Of a stretch of DNA of 64,000 bases, positions 25,972-36,343 are shown piece after piece. Position 1 is the stretch's first letter; each line of letters opens with the position of its first letter. The position numbers and the translations under genes were made by a program. The stretch covers positions 186,001 through 250,000 of the forward strand of contig RIAZ01000001.1 of the NCBI GenBank assembly GCA_003762615.1. Reading direction: 5' to 3'. This stretch comes from Muribaculaceae bacterium Isolate-037 (Harlan) (lineage in GTDB: Bacteria; Bacteroidota; Bacteroidia; Bacteroidales; Muribaculaceae). The notes under the pieces are model-generated. The model made no database searches and was not told the origin of the DNA. It worked only from the letters and a program-made list of their open reading frames with translations.

Positions 25972-28005
25972 GTGGATGTAATTTTTGCCTCATTTTATTT
26001 GGATTTTAATATAGTTCGTATTAAGTCGATAAAGGCATTCAGCAACAACGTATATGCCGTCTCGGAGCTGACCACAAAAGTGGTGGAACCGACCGGAACG
26101 GTATTCGTGACCGTAGAAGTTGGATCCACAATACTTCTCCTTCCGGAGAATCCAATGGCGCGACGCTTGGAAAGCCCGCGTATCGGATATTTCTCAGAGT
26201 CTCTGCTAAATTACTCCGATGCTCAGCAGCGCGTGCCGACACTAAACTACATCACACGCTGGAGACTGGAACCGAAAAAGGGTGAGGAAAAGGATTATCT
26301 CGCCGGGAAGCTCGTGGAGCCGGAGAAACCGATAGTATTCTGGATTGACAAATCCACCCCCTACCAATGGAGGAAATATATCCGCAAGGGTATTGAAGAC
26401 TGGAACTCAGCCTTTGAAGTGGCAGGATTCAAGAATGCCATCCGTGTGGAGCAGGAATCAGATTCAACAGACATTGACACCGACGACATCAACTTCTCCA
26501 CACTCACATACGCCGCATCCACAAAGACCAATGCGATGGGTCCGTCAGTGACTGACCCCCGTACAGGTGAAATTCTGGAAGCCGACATCATCTGGTGGCA
26601 CAACGTGCTTGACCTTCTCCGCGACTGGATCGTGATACAGACTGGGGCAACCGATCCACGCGCACGCACACCGCAACTTCCCGATGACCTACTCGGCGAT
26701 GCAATGAGATTCGTTGCGTGTCATGAGGTGGGACACTCCCTCGGTCTGCGCCACAACATGATTGCCTCGGCATCCGTGCCAACTGACTCGCTTCGCTCTC
26801 CTTCGTTCATAAAGGAGTTTGGCGGCACAAGCGCGTCAATCATGGACTATGCCCGCTTCAACTACATCGCACAACCCGGCGACGGTGTTGAAAGCCTCTC
26901 ACCTCAGATCGGTCCCTACGACCGTCTCGCAATCGAATACGGCTACAGATGGTATCCCGACAACGACCCCAACAAGGAATACGTATATCTTCAGGAACTA
27001 ATCGACAACCATGATTCACCGTGGTACCGCTACAGTGAGGCACAGAGCAACCGTGAGGCAACCGACCCGAGAGCCATGAGTGAGGATCTTGGCGACGATC
27101 CGGTGAAATCCGCTAAATACGGTATCGCCAACCTGAAACGCATAATGCCGCACATCATTGAATGGACCGTCACCGGTGAACCCGGACAGGATTATGACGA
27201 CGTGTCTCGTCTCTACTGGGCAGCAATCGGTCAGTGGCAACGCTACATATACCACGTCATGGCTAACATCGGCGGTGTGAATATCGACAACGTGACAATG
27301 GGCGACGGACGACATGCCTATACATTCGTGGATGCCGACAGGCAACGCCAATCCACTAAATACATAATTGACGAGGTATTCACTTATCCGGAATGGCTTT
27401 TCAACAACGACATCTCCAACTACACGTTCCTTGTGCGTAATACTCCTGTAGGCAGAATTGAGGACTCGCCTACATACACCCTCACCAACATCCAATGCTA
27501 CATCTTCTGGGATCTCCTCAGCGATGACCGCATCATCAGAATGTATGAGAATGAGGCTGCAAACGGCAACTCCGCATTTAAGGCGTCAGACATGATGGAC
27601 ATGCTTCATAGCGCAATCTTTGAAAAAGTGGCACGCCCCGACGTGCGACAGAGATCGGTGCAGAAGAATTTTGTCGATGCACTCACAATCGCGGCATGTG
27701 AGAGCCGTGGTGTGAAGGACGACGTGAAGCGTTCCCTCACGGATGCCGACATGCCCATGAATGCAATGATGCCGTTATGCCGTCACGCTGCTGGCGAACA
27801 TTCCTCCGCAAGCCGCACGATCAACTTCTATGGCAAACAGGAGAACCGCATCTCCGATGCGATATCCCTGAAGCGAGGCGAACTGATGAGAATACGCACT
27901 CTCCTCAAAAGCCGTATCTCCTCTGCTCCACGCGACGTGAAGAACCATTATCAGGATCTCGTAATGCGTATTGACACTGCTCTCGGATTAGACCATCTGA
28001 GATAA
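25972..28005 (+). pseudogene. Zinc-dependent metalloprotease, 5'-truncated (DUF5117/DUF4953 type)
   Basis: 677 residues of a secreted metalloprotease family normally 830-900 long. Present: the end of the DUF5117-like region (SIKAFSNNVYAVSELT, GYF motif), the zinc site HEVGHSLGLRHNM and the C-terminal DUF4953-like domain. The signal peptide and roughly the first 170-200 residues are missing because the IS110 element lies immediately upstream. Without its secretion signal the product is unlikely to work. Downstream by 84 bp is the susC-like gene, so the four genes probably formed one locus. Confidence 0.8.
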
Positions 28006-28089
28006 TTTCTCTCCTCTCTCCTCTTCACTCTCTCCTCTAAATTTTCAATTCTCAATTCTCAATTTCCAACTCTTCTCTTTCACTTCAAC

Positions 28090-31000
28090 ATGAAAAGAAC
28101 TGTTTTATTTTTAGCGTTCATGACGCTATTCCTGTTGAATCCGGCTTACGCGGCCCAGACCACCCGGACAATCAAGGGAATAATTGTCGCGGCAGAAGAT
28201 AAGGAGCCGGTGATCGGTGCCACTGTCGCTGTGTCGCAGACCCAGCTTAAGAAAAGCGGCACCACAAAACCTGTCGGAACCGTCACAGATATTGACGGCA
28301 ATTTCGAACTGACCATACCTGCCGGCGTAGATCAGATTGAATGTCGCGCTGTCGGCTTCAATCCGCGCACGATATATCTTGTGGATGGCGTCGACTCCTA
28401 CGACATAATGCTTGACTCTTCAGCCGAGATGCTCGGTGAAGTAGTAGTGACCGGTTATCAGGCTATCGAACGCCGCAAGCTGACCGCATCCATCACTAAG
28501 ATGAACATCGACGAGGACAAACTCGGATCTGTGATGAACATTGACCAGGCTCTTGCCGGACAAGTGGCGGGTCTGTCCGCAATGCAGAGCAGCGGCACGC
28601 CGGGTGCCCCTCTGAAAATACGAATCCGTGGCACATCCTCTTTGCAAGGGAATCAGGACCCCCTATGGGTGATCGACGGTGTGCCGATGAACGGCACCGA
28701 GATGCCATCTACCGATGAACTGAAAGATATCGACAATCTTTACCAGTCATCTATCGCCGGACTCAACCCCTCCGACATCGAGAGTATAACCGTGCTGAAG
28801 GATGCCGCCGCCACCGCTATCTACGGCACACGTGCCGCAAACGGCGTCATCGTCATAACCACCAAAAACGGCAAGAAAGGTAAGACTCAGGTCTCTTTCT
28901 CAACCCGTCTGTCATATTCTCCCAAGCCCGGCATAGGAAGACTTAACCTTCTGAACGCCGATGAAAAGGTGGATCTGGAGTTGGAACTACTGCGCACCAA
29001 TTTCACATATCGTGAGAATAAGGGCGAGGTATCGAGAATTCTTCAGCAGGCGCAACTCCTTGACGCATACAAGACCGGAGGATGGGACATGCTCCCCTCT
29101 GACGTGCAGTCGAGAATAAACGCTCTCCGTAATGTCAACACCGACTGGAACGACATCCTGTTTCGCGACACGTTCAGTCAGGAATACAACATCAGCGCAT
29201 CCGGCGGCGGCGACAAGGCGACATACTACACATCTCTCGGTTTTCAGGATGAGCGAGGCAATGTGGAAGGCGTGGGCATGAGCAGATTCAACGTAGTGCT
29301 GAAGACAAGATACAGTCTTAGCGACAGTTTCAAGATCGGAGCATCGTTATTCGCCAACTACAGGCAGAACGACTCATATCTCACCGACAACGACGGATTC
29401 TCCAATCCTGTGTATTACTCCCGACGTGCCAACCCTTACCAGCTCCCATACGACAACGATGGGAACTACATCTACGACACCGACATTCAGGGTCGTGAGG
29501 ACAGCGAACTGAAGTTTAACGTATTTGAAGAACGCAACAATACCAAATACTCTCAGAAGACCACCGGAGTCACTGCCCTTATCGATGCCAACCTGAGAAT
29601 CACGGATTTCCTAAAGGCTAACACTCAGATAGGTTTCCAGCTTGATGATGTCAATACGGAATCATACGCCGGAAAGGAGACGTATGCGATGCGTAAGGAG
29701 TTCTACCGCACCGAAGTGATGAATCCCGACGGCAATCGTGTATCATTCCTCCCCGACGGCGGACGCCATATCCAGAACAAATCATCCAACAAGCAGATCA
29801 ACTGGAAAGGTCAGCTTGAATATTCCGACAGATTCGGCACCGACCATGAGCTTGAACTTATGGCAGGCTCCGAGATCCGCAAGACGTGGTATGATTATTT
29901 CTCATCCACAGCCTACGGATATGACCCCAAGACCTTGACCAACAAGCCTGTCATATTCCCCAATGAATCGTGGGCACGCACTTTCCCGCTTCATCTTGAA
30001 AACAAGACCGAGAATGCGTTCGCCTCTTTCTACGCCAATGGATCCTACTCGCTCAAAAGCCGCTATATCTTAGGTGCGAGCGTGCGTTTTGACGGTAGCG
30101 ACCTTTTCGGTGTCGACAAGAAATACCGTTTCCTCCCGCTGTATTCTTTCAGTGCCCTATGGAGAATTTCGGAAGAACCGTTCCTTCAGGAGAGCACTGC
30201 AGTGAATAATCTCGCATTACGCGCAAGCTACGGTATTCAGGGCAATATCGACAAATCCACCTCTTCGTTCGTAATGGGCAACTATAATCAGGAGTCGATC
30301 CTTCCGGGCGTTTCTGAAGATGTGATCGTTCTCGGCACTCCCCCCAACCGTCGCTTGCGTTGGGAGAAGACCTACACCGCCAACGTCGGTATTGATGCCG
30401 CATTCTTCGACAATATCCTCACAGCCTCAGTCGATGCATACTACCGAAAGGGCAGCGACCTGATTGCGCTGAAGATGCTCCCGCTTGAGACCGGATTCAT
30501 GTCGACGATGGTGAACTGGGCAAGTATGCGCAACCGTGGTATAGAGATTGCTCTCTCCTCCCGCAACATCTCAACACCGAAATTCAGATGGACCACCAAT
30601 TTCAACATCGCCTACAACGAGAATACTGTCCTTCAGGAGACCGTCCCCTTCAACCAGACGACACCCTCACGCGAAGGATACCCCGTCAGCGCATTGTTCG
30701 CATACCGCACTGCCGGACTCGACAGCGACGGCTATCCCCTCTTCTGGCTTGACGGGAACAAGGTGACTGCCAAGGAATTTCTGAAGCTAAACGGTGCCGG
30801 TGCGTCTACATTGACGGCTGAAGAACAGCGCGAAAGATACTCCTACATCGGTTCCGGTGAACCGCTCTGGACCGGAGGCTTCATCAACAGTTTCTACTAC
30901 GGCAACTTTGACCTCACCGTCAATTTCGCCTTCAACCTGAAGATGTACACCCGCATACAGCCCTCTTACAGTCCTGTATGGTTTGACCGTGGAATGAACA

Positions 31001-31368
31001 CCAACCGCGACATCCTCGACAGATGGACGCCCTCAAATCCCGATGCTACTCTACCCGCACTTATGCCGGAGGGCTACAGAAGCGACGAGAGAACACAATA
31101 TGGGGAATTTTCACTCTATTCCATGCTCGACTCTTGGGTGAAACGGAGCGACTACGTGCGTCTGCAAAGCCTCATCCTCGGCTATAATCTCCCGACAAGC
31201 CTTCTCGCCCATGCCGGAATATCCACCGTCAGAGTGGCGGTAGAGGCAAGGAACCTTTTCGTATTCGGAGCGAACTACAAAAATTTCCTTGATCCGGAGA
31301 CTATGGGTAATCCTTTCGCCCAACCTATCCCTAAATCCTTCACTTTTAATCTACAGGTAAAATTCTAA
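28090..31368 (+). CDS. SusC/RagA-family TonB-linked outer-membrane receptor
   Basis: A 1,092-residue receptor. It has a signal peptide (residues 1-22, ending NPAYAAQ), a carboxypeptidase-regulatory-like domain (~28-110), the TonB-box region EVVVTGYQ (~118), a plug domain with SSLQGNQDPLWVIDGVP, and a 22-strand barrel ending in FNLQVKF with the terminal aromatic. It partners with SusD to import glycans or peptides across the outer membrane. Its TAA stop shares a base with the susD ATG at 31368. Proximity to a metalloprotease hints at peptide uptake. Confidence 0.95.
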   Translation: MKRTVLFLAFMTLFLLNPAYAAQTTRTIKGIIVAAEDKEPVIGATVAVSQTQLKKSGTTKPVGTVTDIDGNFELTIPAGVDQIECRAVGFNPRTIYLVDGVDSYDIMLDSSAEMLGEVVVTGYQAIERRKLTASITKMNIDEDKLGSVMNIDQALAGQVAGLSAMQSSGTPGAPLKIRIRGTSSLQGNQDPLWVIDGVPMNGTEMPSTDELKDIDNLYQSSIAGLNPSDIESITVLKDAAATAIYGTRAANGVIVITTKNGKKGKTQVSFSTRLSYSPKPGIGRLNLLNADEKVDLELELLRTNFTYRENKGEVSRILQQAQLLDAYKTGGWDMLPSDVQSRINALRNVNTDWNDILFRDTFSQEYNISASGGGDKATYYTSLGFQDERGNVEGVGMSRFNVVLKTRYSLSDSFKIGASLFANYRQNDSYLTDNDGFSNPVYYSRRANPYQLPYDNDGNYIYDTDIQGREDSELKFNVFEERNNTKYSQKTTGVTALIDANLRITDFLKANTQIGFQLDDVNTESYAGKETYAMRKEFYRTEVMNPDGNRVSFLPDGGRHIQNKSSNKQINWKGQLEYSDRFGTDHELELMAGSEIRKTWYDYFSSTAYGYDPKTLTNKPVIFPNESWARTFPLHLENKTENAFASFYANGSYSLKSRYILGASVRFDGSDLFGVDKKYRFLPLYSFSALWRISEEPFLQESTAVNNLALRASYGIQGNIDKSTSSFVMGNYNQESILPGVSEDVIVLGTPPNRRLRWEKTYTANVGIDAAFFDNILTASVDAYYRKGSDLIALKMLPLETGFMSTMVNWASMRNRGIEIALSSRNISTPKFRWTTNFNIAYNENTVLQETVPFNQTTPSREGYPVSALFAYRTAGLDSDGYPLFWLDGNKVTAKEFLKLNGAGASTLTAEEQRERYSYIGSGEPLWTGGFINSFYYGNFDLTVNFAFNLKMYTRIQPSYSPVWFDRGMNTNRDILDRWTPSNPDATLPALMPEGYRSDERTQYGEFSLYSMLDSWVKRSDYVRLQSLILGYNLPTSLLAHAGISTVRVAVEARNLFVFGANYKNFLDPETMGNPFAQPIPKSFTFNLQVKF

Positions 31369-32696
31369 TGAAATTCAATAATATTTTTGCAATAGCGATG
31401 GTGGCTGCAGCATCCCTTCTCTCCGGATGCGACAGCTTCCTCGACATCAAGCCCGTCGGGAAGGTGATTCCCACCACTGCCCCGGAGTTCCGGAGCCTTC
31501 TCACGGAAGCATACACTACTGTCCCTGACGACCGTGGACTTGCATCCTTCAGAAGCGATGAGGTGCTTCTCGACGCCACTATTTCAAGCAACGACCTCAA
31601 CTCTTATCTCGACATCTGGAGATGGAATGACGACGGTGCTGACGAGAATACCGCCTCTTTCAGCTGGCGACAGTTCTACCACGTGCTCTTTATCGCGAAT
31701 TACGTGATCGAGTCGGAAAACATGATCACCGACGGCACCCGCGACGAGATACGCCAGATGGTAGGCGAATCATACATGCTACGAGCATATATGCACTTTA
31801 TCCTTGCCAACCTTCATGCACCGGCATATCAGTCATGCGATCCTGCCACGACCAAGGCAATACCTCTGAAACTTGACAGTGACGTGGAGGGTGTGTTGTC
31901 AAGAAACACTGTGGAGGAAGTCTACACCAGCATCCTAAGCGACCTCACAACTGCCGAGACATACCTCAACGTAGCGGAATGGGACAAAGGCTACAACTAC
32001 CGCTTCAATATAATATCTGCCGATGCACTCCGATCTCGCGTCAATCTATATATGGAGAATTGGAAAGAGGCGTTTGAGGCTTCCGAAAGGGTGCTCGAAG
32101 AGAGAAATGAGATTGCCGACATCTCCGCTAAACTCCCGAATGAATATGACTCTCCTGAGATGATTGTAGCTCTGGAGCAAGTGATGACCGCACAATATAC
32201 CCGTGCACTTAAAGTCGACAGGAATTTCTTCGCTATTTACGAGAACTCCGACCTACGCAGGAAGGCTTATTTCAACCGCATATCCGCATCAAATATCCTC
32301 TTGCTGAAAGGCGGCAGCAACACCTACTCCTGCTCACTCCGCGTCGGCGAGATGCTTCTCAACTCTGCTGAGGCGGCGTGGCATCTCGGTAATTATACCC
32401 ATGCCGCCGACAGGCTTCTTCAGCTCCAGCGTAAGAGATATGCCGACAATGGTGCGGCTAAGGAGGCGGCTGTAGCCGACATGCAGCCCGATCAACTCCT
32501 GCAAGAGATCATGAATGAACGTGCAAGGGAACTCGCCTTCGAGGGGCACCGCTGGTTTGATTTGCGACGCACCACAAGACCTCGCATCGAACGCTCTTTC
32601 AAAGGGGAAACTTTCATACTTGAAGAGAATGACCCACGCTACACAATACGGATACCTTCCGAGGCTATAACTGCCAATCCCGGTCTCGCTGACTAA
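31368..32696 (+). CDS. SusD/RagB-family nutrient-binding lipoprotein
   Basis: A 442-residue surface lipoprotein. The lipobox LLSGC places the lipidated Cys near residue 21, followed by DSFLDIKP, the standard SusD start. TPR-like helices and the C-terminal block NERARELAFEGHRWFDLRR are diagnostic of the family. It captures substrate for the SusC channel encoded immediately upstream with a 1-bp overlap. Confidence 0.95.
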   Translation: MKFNNIFAIAMVAAASLLSGCDSFLDIKPVGKVIPTTAPEFRSLLTEAYTTVPDDRGLASFRSDEVLLDATISSNDLNSYLDIWRWNDDGADENTASFSWRQFYHVLFIANYVIESENMITDGTRDEIRQMVGESYMLRAYMHFILANLHAPAYQSCDPATTKAIPLKLDSDVEGVLSRNTVEEVYTSILSDLTTAETYLNVAEWDKGYNYRFNIISADALRSRVNLYMENWKEAFEASERVLEERNEIADISAKLPNEYDSPEMIVALEQVMTAQYTRALKVDRNFFAIYENSDLRRKAYFNRISASNILLLKGGSNTYSCSLRVGEMLLNSAEAAWHLGNYTHAADRLLQLQRKRYADNGAAKEAAVADMQPDQLLQEIMNERARELAFEGHRWFDLRRTTRPRIERSFKGETFILEENDPRYTIRIPSEAITANPGLAD

Positions 32697-32713
32697 TTAG
32701 GTTTCATTAATAC

Positions 32714-32742
32714 GATGTTGTCCGGTATTACCGGACAACATC
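32714..32742 (+). terminator. Intercistronic 13-bp hairpin after susD
   Basis: GATGTTGTCCGGT and ACCGGACAACATC form a perfect 13-bp stem with an ATT loop, followed by AATTTT. It lies between the SusD stop and the next ATG (32766) and probably attenuates transcription or protects the susCD mRNA end. Confidence 0.7.
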
Positions 32743-32765
32743 AATTTTCACTTAATTTTTTTATT

Positions 32766-34379
32766 ATGAACAGATTTTTACTTTCTGCCATTGCTTGCAG
32801 CGTATCTTATGGTGCTTTTGCCACCGCGCCCGCGCTCAACAAGGTATGGGATGCTTCTGCCACACTTCTCAGTGCGGCTGACAAGGTTGCCTACAACTCT
32901 CCCGTGGCTGTCGATGCTGACGGCAATATGATTGCTGCCGGTAATTTCGACATCAACGCCACTTTCGGCGACGTAGCTCTTTCTGCCGATGACTTTGAAA
33001 GCTACATCGTGAAGTATGACAAAACAGGCGTGGCAAAATGGGCTGTATCCATAAGCCTTGGTGCCACAGTCAAGGATATCACCACCGATGCCAACGGCAA
33101 TATCTTCGTGGCTGGTTCTTTTGCTGATGAAGTGACTTTCGGCACAACTTCCGGAGAGACAATCACTAAAGAGGGCGCAAAAATCGACGGCGACTTCACG
33201 CCATCGCAGAACGCATCTTTCATCGCCAAATATGATGCTAACGGTGTGTTGAAACAAGTTCAAACATTCGTTCCAGAACCTCTTCCTGTTTTTAACGGTA
33301 GTGAATCGTATTTCCCAATGGATGGAGACGTATTCTTCCGCATCAACCATATCGAGGTTTCCGACAACGGTGTCTACGCATCCGCCATCTATACGGGCAA
33401 GACTACTGTCGGCAATACGTCATTCGAAGGCTCCTACAATGACTTTTTGGGTTTTATGTTCTTAGACCTCAAATCATCTGCCATCCTTAAATGTGATGCA
33501 GATCTATCCGGCTGTTCTGCCGTGGCAACATACGGTGTAGATACTCCTCTCGCTACAGAAGATGACCAATATCAGGCAGGTGTCGCAACATTCGGCATAA
33601 AAGATAATAATGTGTATGCCGTATTCTCCGGCAACGGTCCTCTTACCATCTCATCTGGGGAATATAATGAAATCACTCTTGATGCTGAACCATCCTCCTA
33701 CAACTATCTTCTCGCTGAAATCACCGAGTCAGGCGAATTGGGTGAAATGTACCCCGTCGCTTGCCCCGAATCTGGATTCCAAACCAATTACATCCCTGCC
33801 ATCGTGACTTTCTCCGGTGAGAATATGCTCGTGGCTGGATCTGAGCCTTTTGCAGAAAACTATGGTACTCCCGAAGAGCGCTTATCAAACCGTCTTTTCG
33901 TCATCACTGCTCCGTTAGCCAACTTTGAGGCTGCGACAACAGAGGCTAAAGAGATAGCTGAAGGCAAAATCAACTACAACGGCATCAAGAGTGCCGCTGC
34001 TCTTGCCGACGGCACAATATACCTCTCCACACTCGGTTACTATTCCGACGTCGAAGGCGACAACAAGAAGGGTGATTTCGCCGGCACCGTCAAGACTTTC
34101 TCTTTCTCTGCCGGTGAATTTGCACCCGTGGCTGTAGCTGAGAATGCAATCGGCGTGGCTGCTGCTGAAGACTACGTGGCTTTCGCTACTGAGAATGGCG
34201 TGGAAACCAAATTCTCCCTCTTCAACACTTCCGATTCTGCCGTAGATGAGATTCTGTCAGACGATGCTAACGCTCCTGTGGAATATTTCAATCTTCAGGG
34301 TCAGCGCGTTGCAAATCCCTCTGAAGGCGTATTCATCCGCCGTCAGGGTTCTAAGGCTACAAAAATCATGGTGAAATAA
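32766..34379 (+). CDS. Secreted SBBP-type beta-propeller protein with T9SS-like tail
   Basis: A 537-residue protein starting MNRFLLSAIACSVSYGAFA, a signal peptide. Repeats such as VDADGNMIAAGNF and TDANGNIFVAGSF are SBBP/NHL-like propeller blades. The C-terminus (YFNLQGQRVANPSEGVF, then IRRQGSKATKIMVK) is a type IX-like sorting tail. It probably sits at the cell surface as an accessory to the SusCD pair. I chose the ATG at 32766 because the signal peptide starts there; a frame open from 32715 overlaps the hairpin. Confidence 0.75.
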   Translation: MNRFLLSAIACSVSYGAFATAPALNKVWDASATLLSAADKVAYNSPVAVDADGNMIAAGNFDINATFGDVALSADDFESYIVKYDKTGVAKWAVSISLGATVKDITTDANGNIFVAGSFADEVTFGTTSGETITKEGAKIDGDFTPSQNASFIAKYDANGVLKQVQTFVPEPLPVFNGSESYFPMDGDVFFRINHIEVSDNGVYASAIYTGKTTVGNTSFEGSYNDFLGFMFLDLKSSAILKCDADLSGCSAVATYGVDTPLATEDDQYQAGVATFGIKDNNVYAVFSGNGPLTISSGEYNEITLDAEPSSYNYLLAEITESGELGEMYPVACPESGFQTNYIPAIVTFSGENMLVAGSEPFAENYGTPEERLSNRLFVITAPLANFEAATTEAKEIAEGKINYNGIKSAAALADGTIYLSTLGYYSDVEGDNKKGDFAGTVKTFSFSAGEFAPVAVAENAIGVAAAEDYVAFATENGVETKFSLFNTSDSAVDEILSDDANAPVEYFNLQGQRVANPSEGVFIRRQGSKATKIMVK

Positions 34380-34382
34380 AAT

Positions 34383-34470
34383 TATAGTTTATGGTTTATG
34401 GTTTACGGTTTATGGTTTACGGTTTACGACCAAACGACTATAAACTATAAACTATAAACTATAAACCATA
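34383..34470. repeat. Heptamer-word palindromic repeat
   Basis: Six tandem words of the form GTTTAYG (with one TATAGTTTA) run to about 34428 and are mirrored by four complementary ATAAACT words at 34437-34466. The two sides could fold into a long AT-rich hairpin. It immediately follows the stop codon at 34379. Confidence 0.75.
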
Positions 34471-34477
34471 CACCTTA

Positions 34478-34513
34478 AGAGTCCGGTACGTCTGTGCCGG
34501 ACTCTTTATTTTT
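34478..34513 (+). terminator. Rho-independent terminator of the SusCD operon
   Basis: AGAGTCCGGTAC and GTGCCGGACTCT pair over 12 bp (one G-T wobble) around a GTCT loop, followed by a T-rich run to 34513. Confidence 0.9.
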
Positions 34514-34643
34514 CATTGCCGTGTGATAGTTCCAAATGTGAAAAATCAGAACCAAATTCCCTAATAATTGTTCTAAAAATATAAGTAATCTAAATTACAC
34601 CTAATTCAAGCAAGTAACCAGCCATATTAAAACTATTTGATTT

Positions 34644-36257
34644 ATGAATAAATCAGTTATTCCGGCTCCTGAACCGGCAGTCACAAAATCCGGAAGGAAA
34701 AAGATAAGTTCAACTGCAAAAGGATCATTGACCATGGTAGCCATGGCGATTATGATCATTACCTCAATACTGAGTATGCGCGGACTCCCCTCTGAAGCAA
34801 AGTTCGGGGTTCAATCGATATTCTACTACGTATTTGCCGCAATTGTGTTTCTATTGCCCTATTCCCTGGTATGTGCCGAACTCGCGTCTACCTACACCAA
34901 AGCCGGCGGTCTTTACCGATGGGTGTCGGAGGCATTCGGTCCCAGATGGGGATGGACTGCGATGTATCTTGAATGGCAGACCATCATAATATGGTTCCCT
35001 ACAGTTCTGATGTTTGGTGCGGTATCTCTCGCATTCGTATTCTGGCCTGAAAGTTTCGATACCAAGTTGGCATCAAACAAGATATATACCCTTATCATCG
35101 CTCTCGCCGTATATTGGGGTGTAACTTTCAACTCATTCCGTGGTCAGAAATCAGCCAATAAGCTGAGTACTCTTGGCGGTTTGTTCGGAACCATAATACC
35201 GGGAGCAATACTGTTGGTATTGGGCGTAATCTACGTATGCACCGGCAAACCGGATGCTCTCACCCCGATGCCATTCTTCCCCGATTTCTCCAACATGAGC
35301 ACAATCGTGCTTGCCGCCTCAATTTTCCTTTTCTATGGTGGCATGGAGATACAGGCGGTGCATATCAACGATATGAACAACCCGGCAAAGGAATTTCCGA
35401 AATCCGTGTTCCTCGCTATCATTGTGATTGTCGCGGTTTATGCTCTCGGCACTCTCGTAATCGGAATGGTGATACCTTCACAGGAGATTGACCTGCTCCA
35501 GTCGCTTCTCGTATCCTACAATGCCCTTTGGGCAAGTTTCGGATTGGAATGGCTCGGTAACGTGATGGCTCTCGTCATAATGTTCGGTGTAATCGGACAG
35601 GTCAGTGCTCTCGTGACAGGTCCTGCCACAGGTCTTATGGCTGTCGCACAGTCTGGCTATCTCCCGATGTCGCTCCAGAAAGTCAACGAAAATGGTGTCA
35701 ACAAGAGCATCCTTATCATTGAAGGCGTATTCGTATCCCTCCTGAGCCTTATCCTTATCGTGCTCCCTACAGTGGAATCAGCCTATCAGATCATGTCGCA
35801 GATGGCTACCATCATCTATCTGATCATGGTGCTGCTCATCTACGGTGCATTCATCAGATTAAGACGCACGCAGCCAAACAAGACTCGTGGATTCCGCGTC
35901 CCCGGTGGCAAATTCGGTGAAATCATAATATGTGGTATCGGCATAATCGGTGCACTCCTTGCGTTAGTGCTCAGCTATATCCCGCCATCGCAGATTTCCA
36001 CCGGAAGTCCGATAGTTTACGTCGGTATCATTCTCATAGGTGTAGCCGTATTCGTTGCAATACCTCTGTTCATATACTCAAAGCGTAAACCGTCATGGCG
36101 TAACCCGAACGCCCACTTCTACCCCTTCGATTGGCAGATAGAGGGACGTAAACCCTCCGAGGTTTCCAAATGGGCTCCCGGTTACGTGCCTACTGAAGAC
36201 GAAGTGGAAGAGGCAGAGACCCAAGCCATCAACACCCACGGCACAGGAAAACATTAG
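34644..36257 (+). CDS. gadC: GadC-like glutamate:GABA antiporter (APC family)
   Basis: A 537-residue amino-acid/polyamine/organocation transporter with about 12 membrane helices between residues 30 and 480. The N-terminal consensus block (GLPSEAKFGVQSIFYYVF) and AELASTYTKAGGLYRWV are typical of the GadC/glutamate-GABA branch. The hydrophilic C-terminus (residues ~485-537) resembles the pH plug of GadC. It would exchange amino acids at the inner membrane, possibly for acid resistance. No decarboxylase gene is adjacent, so the substrate is inferred. Confidence 0.75.
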   Translation: MNKSVIPAPEPAVTKSGRKKISSTAKGSLTMVAMAIMIITSILSMRGLPSEAKFGVQSIFYYVFAAIVFLLPYSLVCAELASTYTKAGGLYRWVSEAFGPRWGWTAMYLEWQTIIIWFPTVLMFGAVSLAFVFWPESFDTKLASNKIYTLIIALAVYWGVTFNSFRGQKSANKLSTLGGLFGTIIPGAILLVLGVIYVCTGKPDALTPMPFFPDFSNMSTIVLAASIFLFYGGMEIQAVHINDMNNPAKEFPKSVFLAIIVIVAVYALGTLVIGMVIPSQEIDLLQSLLVSYNALWASFGLEWLGNVMALVIMFGVIGQVSALVTGPATGLMAVAQSGYLPMSLQKVNENGVNKSILIIEGVFVSLLSLILIVLPTVESAYQIMSQMATIIYLIMVLLIYGAFIRLRRTQPNKTRGFRVPGGKFGEIIICGIGIIGALLALVLSYIPPSQISTGSPIVYVGIILIGVAVFVAIPLFIYSKRKPSWRNPNAHFYPFDWQIEGRKPSEVSKWAPGYVPTEDEVEEAETQAINTHGTGKH

Positions 36258-36275
36258 CGTGCTTCGCGCAATGTA

Positions 36276-36343
36276 ACAAGTAACAGGTGACACGTAACAT
36301 GATACAACATGATGCAACATGTTACTTGTCACCTGTTACTTGT
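36276..36343. repeat. 26-bp word palindrome between convergent gadC-like and sbcC genes
   Basis: Arms 36276-36301 and 36318-36343 are inverted complements with one mismatch. Each contains the repeated word GTGACAAGTAACA or a variant. The right arm supplies the last codons and TGA stop of sbcC, so the palindrome is both coding end and probable bidirectional terminator. Confidence 0.8.
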
